5,659 nucleotides of DNA, taken from the NCBI GenBank assembly GCA_021844725.1, contig JAKBSX010000235.1, positions 1 to 5,659 on the forward strand, written 5' to 3'. The notes under the pieces were generated by a model. It searched no databases, had not been told where the DNA came from, and saw only the letters and a program-made list of their open reading frames with translations. The stretch is from Actinomycetes bacterium. GTDB taxonomy: Bacteria > Actinomycetota > Acidimicrobiia > Acidimicrobiales > Acidimicrobiaceae. Each line of letters begins with the position of its first letter. Position 1 is the stretch's first letter. Shown here piece by piece: positions 5,627-5,659 of the stretch. The position numbers and the translations under genes are program-made.

Positions 5627-5653
5627 TTACTATGCTCGGTAGCTGGAGTGGTC

Positions 5654-5659
5654 ATGAAT
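5654..5659 (+). CDS. Possible start of a gene running off the right edge
   Basis: Only two codons (ATG AAT) are visible, preceded by GGAG (5645-5648) at a 5-nt spacing. The product cannot be told. It does not begin with the Met-x-Cys-Pro of NrdR, which is often found near lexA in actinobacteria. Confidence 0.35.

Noticed and set aside
5579..5659. LysM domain continuing the small membrane protein after a frameshift
   Set aside because: None of the frames after 5578 reads like a LysM motif, and the stop is followed by promoter-like AT-rich sequence.
5654..5659. Start of nrdR, a frequent neighbour of lexA in actinobacteria
   Set aside because: NrdR begins with Met-x-Cys-Pro; the visible codons are ATG AAT.
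1..5659. CRISPR array, tRNA or rRNA
   Set aside because: No regularly spaced repeats, cloverleaf-like sequence or rRNA segments were seen on either strand.

Overview
The window looks like bacterial chromosome of moderate GC content, most likely from an actinobacterium or a relative. The DapC and DapE sequences resemble the actinobacterial forms. The LexA operator CGAACACATGTTCG fits the Gram-positive/actinobacterial SOS box rather than the CTG-N10-CAG box of enterobacteria. A lineage below phylum cannot be fixed from the sequence alone. One gene does not fit the actinobacterial picture: DapD is the E. coli-type enzyme, not the longer actinobacterial type.

Left part, 1 to about 1317: the left end of an IS200/IS605-family (IS1341-like) element. 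It carries an open tnpB gene on the minus strand that runs off the window at base 1, with all three RuvC acidic residues and the CxxC/CxxC zinc ribbon. Upstream of tnpB is a bulged hairpin typical of a subterminal transposon end, a second perfect hairpin in the tnpB leader, and a possible TTGAC target motif marking the element boundary. No tnpA is visible.

Middle, 1318-4477: a short promoter region, then a compact plus-strand operon dapC-dapD-dapE. These are three consecutive steps of the succinylase route from tetrahydrodipicolinate to LL-diaminopimelate, which feeds lysine and, in most bacteria, peptidoglycan synthesis.

Right part, 4481-5659: lexA on the minus strand ends only 3 bp from the dapE stop. 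Divergent from lexA is a 93-residue single-pass membrane protein. The shared intergenic region has two LexA boxes, one over each promoter. This is the layout of the lexA/SOS cell-division-inhibitor pair (YneA in Bacillus, ChiZ/Rv2719c in Mycobacterium, DivS in Corynebacterium), but the protein here has no LysM domain and I do not recognise its family. It is the best candidate for something undescribed. The final 80 bases hold a possible promoter and ribosome binding site for a gene that begins at the window edge.
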